Source of the DNA: Paenibacillus kobensis NBRC 15729
Lineage (GTDB): Bacteria; Bacillota; Bacilli; Paenibacillales; Paenibacillaceae
DNA: 38,047 bases
Assembly: GCF_004000825.1 (NCBI RefSeq)
Contig: NZ_BILZ01000056.1
Location: forward strand, 1-38,047
Direction: 5' to 3'
The notes under the pieces are model-generated. The model saw only the letters and a list, made by a program, of their open reading frames with translations. It had not been told where the DNA came from and did not search any database. The position numbers and the translations under genes are program-made. Positions 34,965 to 38,047 of this stretch are shown one piece after another. Within the stretch, counting starts at the first letter, position 1. Every line of letters begins with the position of its first letter.

Positions 34965-34993
34965 AGAATAAACACTAACATAAAGATGGACAA
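34965..34993 (-). promoter_or_regulatory. Candidate sigma-A promoter of the amino-acid operon
   Basis: On the minus strand TTGTCC (34993-34988) and TATTCT (34970-34965) are 17 bp apart, four of six matches each, giving a leader of about 160 nt. A repeated 16-bp motif (34995-35010) ends one base upstream of the -35 box. Confidence 0.45.
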
Positions 34994-34994
34994 G

Positions 34995-35010
34995 TATCAT
35001 ATTGAGACGA
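34995..35010. promoter_or_regulatory. Candidate activator site, copy 1 (TATCATATTGAGACGA)
   Basis: This matches 15 of 16 bases of the motif at 35065-35080, exactly 70 bp away. It lies almost flush with the -35 box of the putative operon promoter, a classic place for an activator contacting sigma-A RNA polymerase. Confidence 0.5.
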
Positions 35011-35051
35011 TGACAACCGAACATTCCGCGTCAATATCACATTTTTCTGAC

Positions 35052-35099
35052 AAAATAAAAAGAGTATCAAATTGAGACGAGTCCCAATTTGATACTCTT
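35052..35099 (-). terminator. Terminator of the regulator gene, containing motif copy 2
   Basis: A 19-bp stem with one mismatch (AAGAGTATCAAATTG.GAC / GTC.CAATTTGATACTCTT) around a 2-nt loop, followed on the minus strand by TTTTATTTT. It begins 2 nt after the regulator stop. The stem includes TATCAAATTGAGACGA (35065-35080), the second copy of the candidate operator; its mirror arm gives a near-perfect dyad. Confidence 0.88.
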
Positions 35100-35100
35100 G

Positions 35101-36849
35101 CTATTCTTGCATGTCGTATTGACGCATTTTCCGGAACAGCGTAGCCCGGCCGATGCCGAGCATTTCCGCAGCTTTCTCTTTGGGCTGCCCGCTCGCGGTC
35201 GTCTCCTGAAGTGCTCGATGAATTGCTTGCCGCTCCAACGTTCGAAGATTCAGCACCGCATCATTATTCTGCAGCGCGTCGTGTGCAGTCTCGATGGTAC
35301 GCAGATAATCAGGAAGATGTTCCTTCCCAATTGTACGACCTGATGTAAAGTTAACCGCATATTCCATCACATTCGACAATTCGCTGATGTTGCCTGGCCA
35401 ATGATAAGCAAGCAATATCGCTTTCGCATCTTCGCCAATCCTCCGTACTTCACGCCGGTTCGACTGACCAAGGAGCTGTAGAAAATGCTCTGCCAGCAGC
35501 AAAATATCGGATTTGCGTTCCCGAAGCGGCGGTACATCTACCGGAATGACCGACAGCTTGTAATATAACTGCTGACGGAATTGCCCACTGCGGACGCGTT
35601 CCTCCATATCCTGGTCCGTCGCGGCAATTATTCTGACATCAACCGGCTGAAGCTCCCGTCCACCTTCCCGCCAGACGCCTTTGTTCTCCAACACGCGGAG
35701 CAGTTCTACCTGGATTCGCATCGGCAAATATGCGATATCGTCGAGGAACAGCGTCCCGCCCTCTGCTTCCGCCAACCTGCCTGGCCGACCGTCGCTCCCG
35801 AACAACAGCGCATGCAGCGGCGCTTCAGGAAGCGCTGAACAGTTTAAAGCGACATAAGGGCCGTTTTTTCGCTCGCCGGACCGGTGAATGCTTTGCGCAA
35901 TAAGCTCTTTGCCTGTTCCGTTCTCGCCTCGAATGAGTACGGGCGAACGACTGCCGGCCACTTTGCGCAGCATATTCTTGAGCGATTGCATAATCGGATG
36001 ATTGCCGATTACTCCTTCGAACCCTCGATAATTCTCCTCAGTGAAACGGATCGCAACGTCCGTCATATGTTCGGGATCCGCGATCATGAGCACGGCATCC
36101 TTGACGATACCATCAGGTCTTGATGGATGATAGGTGACGAATAGATGAATGAATCGATCGCCGATCTTTACAGGGATGAGCTTCGAATCCGGCTCCTTCG
36201 TCCTCTCCCGTCTTCCTACCGATCGAAAAGGCTCTACCAGTTGCTCCAGCAGATCACGGGAAGGCTTCCCTTCTCGTTCCTGGCGAAGCAAGGAGCGCGC
36301 AGCCGGGTTCATAAACCCGCAATCGCCGTCATGATTAATGAGAATGACGCCATTATCAATATAGCCTATCAGCGCCGACAGCTTGCGTTCCTGCACGAGC
36401 TGCTTCTCCTGCAGCTCGGCTTCCTTCAGCTTCGTCGCGATAAGCCCTGCCATTTTGCTCAGAAAATCCAACTTCGCTTCCACGTCAGTGAATAACCGAT
36501 CACGCTGCTTCTCATCGAAAGCGATCAAACCGATGACACCAAGCACCTTGCCGTCAGATAGAATCGGGCAGCATATTTCGCCAAACTCCTTGCAATTGCG
36601 ATGATGCGCACAAGGCGCGCACAGCTCATGAAATCCTGGACGTTCGATGATGACAGGTTTACCGGTCACGATGCATTGGTGATAAACATAATCCTCATTG
36701 CGCATTTCCTTCCATATCTCATGTTTAGCTAGACCCGTACCTGCAATACGGAATAGTTCGCTGTCCGCAATCTCTACGTCGATTCGGAGAACCGAACCGA
36801 TAGCTACGGCAATTTGCTGGATAGAGGGTTGAATATCCTTCAGCTGCAT
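35101..36849 (-). CDS. AAA+ enhancer-binding-protein-like regulator lacking the GAFTGA loop
   Basis: 582 aa from the ATG at 36849 (AAGGGGG upstream; a TTG two codons earlier is possible). An N-terminal GAF-like sensor (to about residue 140) carries a cysteine cluster C77, C80, C86, C93, C94. A PAS-like domain spans about 155-260 and an AAA+ domain about 275-500. The C-terminus is a Fis-type helix-turn-helix (KEKAAEMLGIGRATLFRKMR). Walker A GENGTGKE is intact. Between LLFGS and the Walker B segment, where sigma-54 activators have GAFTGA, the sequence is only DGRPGRLAEAEGG. Walker B ends DD (D370, D371) instead of DE, and the usual arginine in LYYRL is Lys (LYYKL, K431). It probably controls the adjacent operon, but perhaps through sigma-A. 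Confidence 0.9.
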   Translation of the reverse strand: MQLKDIQPSIQQIAVAIGSVLRIDVEIADSELFRIAGTGLAKHEIWKEMRNEDYVYHQCIVTGKPVIIERPGFHELCAPCAHHRNCKEFGEICCPILSDGKVLGVIGLIAFDEKQRDRLFTDVEAKLDFLSKMAGLIATKLKEAELQEKQLVQERKLSALIGYIDNGVILINHDGDCGFMNPAARSLLRQEREGKPSRDLLEQLVEPFRSVGRRERTKEPDSKLIPVKIGDRFIHLFVTYHPSRPDGIVKDAVLMIADPEHMTDVAIRFTEENYRGFEGVIGNHPIMQSLKNMLRKVAGSRSPVLIRGENGTGKELIAQSIHRSGERKNGPYVALNCSALPEAPLHALLFGSDGRPGRLAEAEGGTLFLDDIAYLPMRIQVELLRVLENKGVWREGGRELQPVDVRIIAATDQDMEERVRSGQFRQQLYYKLSVIPVDVPPLRERKSDILLLAEHFLQLLGQSNRREVRRIGEDAKAILLAYHWPGNISELSNVMEYAVNFTSGRTIGKEHLPDYLRTIETAHDALQNNDAVLNLRTLERQAIHRALQETTASGQPKEKAAEMLGIGRATLFRKMRQYDMQE

Positions 36850-36962
36850 GTGCAAGTTTCCCCCTTCATGGTGCCCTTCATACTCTTCATCTCTCTATTA
36901 TAGAATCCGAAGCTGGACGAGCCAAGAAAGAATGATCTGCCAATGGATAGATTTGAGAATTG

Positions 36963-37048
36963 CGGCGGGCAACCGGGTCGCAGCCTGCTGCACAGCCAAC
37001 GTGCCGGATTGGTTCATTGTTGTACGGATCGGATGCCCATCATCCGGA
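36963..37048 (+). pseudogene. Degenerate copy of the histidinol-phosphatase gene end
   Basis: This stretch aligns with 28089-28203 of the frameshifted hisJ gene in the same orientation. The first half (GCGGGCAACCGGGTCGCA... to GTGCCGGATTGGTT) has scattered substitutions. A 29-bp deletion follows, then a 28-bp exact match (37021-37048, equal to 28176-28203). The reading gives AGNRVAACCTANVPDWFI, equivalent to AGNRVATCGKAYVPDWFI. There is no start or complete domain. The rest of the 36850-37064 gap has no gene. Confidence 0.88.
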
Positions 37049-37064
37049 AGCAATTCAACAGCTC

Positions 37065-37100
37065 AAAAAACCGTCCCAACAGTCATCTGACTGGGGACGG
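37065..37100 (-). terminator. Terminator of the HAD hydrolase gene
   Basis: CCGTCCCC.AGTC / GACTG..GGGACGG with loop ATCT-type, followed on the minus strand by TTTTTT (37065-37070). Confidence 0.88.
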
Positions 37101-37122
37101 CCTTCTCAATCGGATCCATGTC

Positions 37123-37779
37123 TCATCGTTTCATAATCGTAATGAGCTCCAGCAGATCGTCGACGACGACGTCCGCCTGCGCCAGCTCCTCTTCTTGAGC
37201 GAAGTCGAAGCGGCAGCCGACCGACAGGAAGCCGTTGCCTTGAGCCGCACGAATGTCCGACAATCGGTCGCCGACAACAGCGGCATTCTCAATCCGGTAT
37301 TGTTCTTTGATAAAGGCGACCAAGTCTGTTTTGTTCATCGATTGAATCTGTTGAATGCTGAACGTGCCGTCGATCCAACGGTCCAGACCGTACTGGGCAA
37401 CGATCGCTTGCAAATAATCCGTCAACCCGTTGCTTGCGATATATAGACGGTAGCCCTCCAGCTTGAAATGACGGAATACTTCCTCTACGTTCGGATAGAG
37501 AGCGCCTTTGCCGTCCCGTATGTTCGTAATGAGTCTCTCAAGAAAATATTTATCCGCAAACTCTCTTATTTCTAGGCCGTGTTCCGGCAGCAGCGTCTCC
37601 CAAACTACCGGCAGCGGAACCCCCATGATTTGACGATATTGCTCAATCGGAGCTCCAACGCCGGCAGGCCAATGGCCAAGCTCACTCAAACGCTCGAACG
37701 TATCCGCCAGCGAAATTTCCAGTATCGTATTGGTTTGAAACAGCGTACCGTCCATATCAAAAATAAGTGCAGATTGCAT
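37123..37779 (-). CDS. HAD-superfamily hydrolase (phosphoglycolate phosphatase-like)
   Basis: 218 aa with GGAGGGAGAGGG before the ATG. HAD motifs are in order: motif I IFDMDGTLF (nucleophile D8, acid/base D10), an alpha-helical cap (about 15-85), motif II LYIASNG, a motif III lysine in NKTDLVAFI, and motif IV VVGDRLSDIRAA. It is a cytoplasmic Mg-dependent phosphatase of the PGP/pyrophosphatase-like subfamily; the substrate is unassigned. It is monocistronic. Downstream of its start side, 37780-38047 holds no recognisable gene. Confidence 0.9.
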   Translation of the reverse strand: MQSALIFDMDGTLFQTNTILEISLADTFERLSELGHWPAGVGAPIEQYRQIMGVPLPVVWETLLPEHGLEIREFADKYFLERLITNIRDGKGALYPNVEEVFRHFKLEGYRLYIASNGLTDYLQAIVAQYGLDRWIDGTFSIQQIQSMNKTDLVAFIKEQYRIENAAVVGDRLSDIRAAQGNGFLSVGCRFDFAQEEELAQADVVVDDLLELITIMKR

Positions 37780-38047
37780 CTCTCTATCCCTCTCCCTCCA
37801 CTTGTCTCCTAATTAGACCTAAATCGTACCATATCCTGCTAAGGGCGGACTAACATTATCTTCATGAATCTACCATACAAGGGCTTAATTGTCTCTATCC
37901 GCAGCTGCAGATAAGATAACTAGAAATGCCCATCTCATCTCAACTCAACCACACTCACTCCTATAACGATGATTCGAGAAAATAAGTTACCTCTCCGGGG
38001 ACTTAGTTGCTGGAATGGCGGGCGACGCACGGTTTAATAGTCTTTGG

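Overview
The window looks like chromosomal DNA from a Paenibacillus-type Bacillota. Most genes have strong AGGAGG-like ribosome binding sites and the backbone is moderately GC-rich (about 55% in a sampled coding line). There is a YesM/YesN-type two-component pair beside a sugar ABC transporter that lacks its own ATPase, and intergenic DNA is rich in short dyads and repeats. No rRNA, tRNA, CRISPR array or complete insertion sequence was seen.

Layout. 0-3.2 kb: a DUF559-like nuclease/winged-helix protein and an ABC exporter, both on the minus strand. 3.2-6.6 kb: a cysteine-containing ArsR-family regulator followed by a four-module persulfide enzyme (CoA-disulfide-reductase-like, rhodanese, TusA, DsrE-like). 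6.6-9.8 kb: a VOC protein, an Fsr-type MFS exporter and an old yellow enzyme (NamA/YqjM). 9.8-12.6 kb: a scar region with a multiply broken minus-strand gene, an AT-rich insert carrying a luciferase-like monooxygenase, and a patatin-like phospholipase pseudogene. 12.6-16.2 kb: a membrane protein, threonine synthase and a membrane acyltransferase. 16.2-17.0 kb: repeat-rich noncoding DNA. 17.0-19.6 kb: a small acidic protein, a DUF445 protein and a lipoprotein. 19.6-27.1 kb: a CUT1 sugar transporter with its sensor kinase and response regulator, the last two separated by an oppositely oriented secreted-protein gene. 27.4-28.3 kb: a frameshifted histidinol-phosphatase gene. 28.3-36.9 kb: a six-gene amino-acid catabolic operon with its own regulator. 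36.9-37.1 kb: a second histidinol-phosphatase remnant. 37.1-37.8 kb: a HAD phosphatase.

The most coherent accessory system is at 28.3-36.9 kb. On the minus strand it reads regulator, then N-acyl-D-amino-acid deacylase, polar amino-acid ABC transporter (binding protein, permease, ATPase), YgeY-like M20 hydrolase and diaminopropionate ammonia-lyase. The inferred job is to import acylated or D-configured amino acids related to 2,3-diaminopropionate, deacylate them and deaminate the product. The regulator has the fold of a sigma-54 enhancer-binding protein but lacks the GAFTGA loop. A repeated 16-bp motif lies almost against the -35 box of a plausible sigma-A promoter upstream of the operon. The whole block lies between two damaged direct copies of a histidinol-phosphatase gene end, which suggests recombination at that locus.
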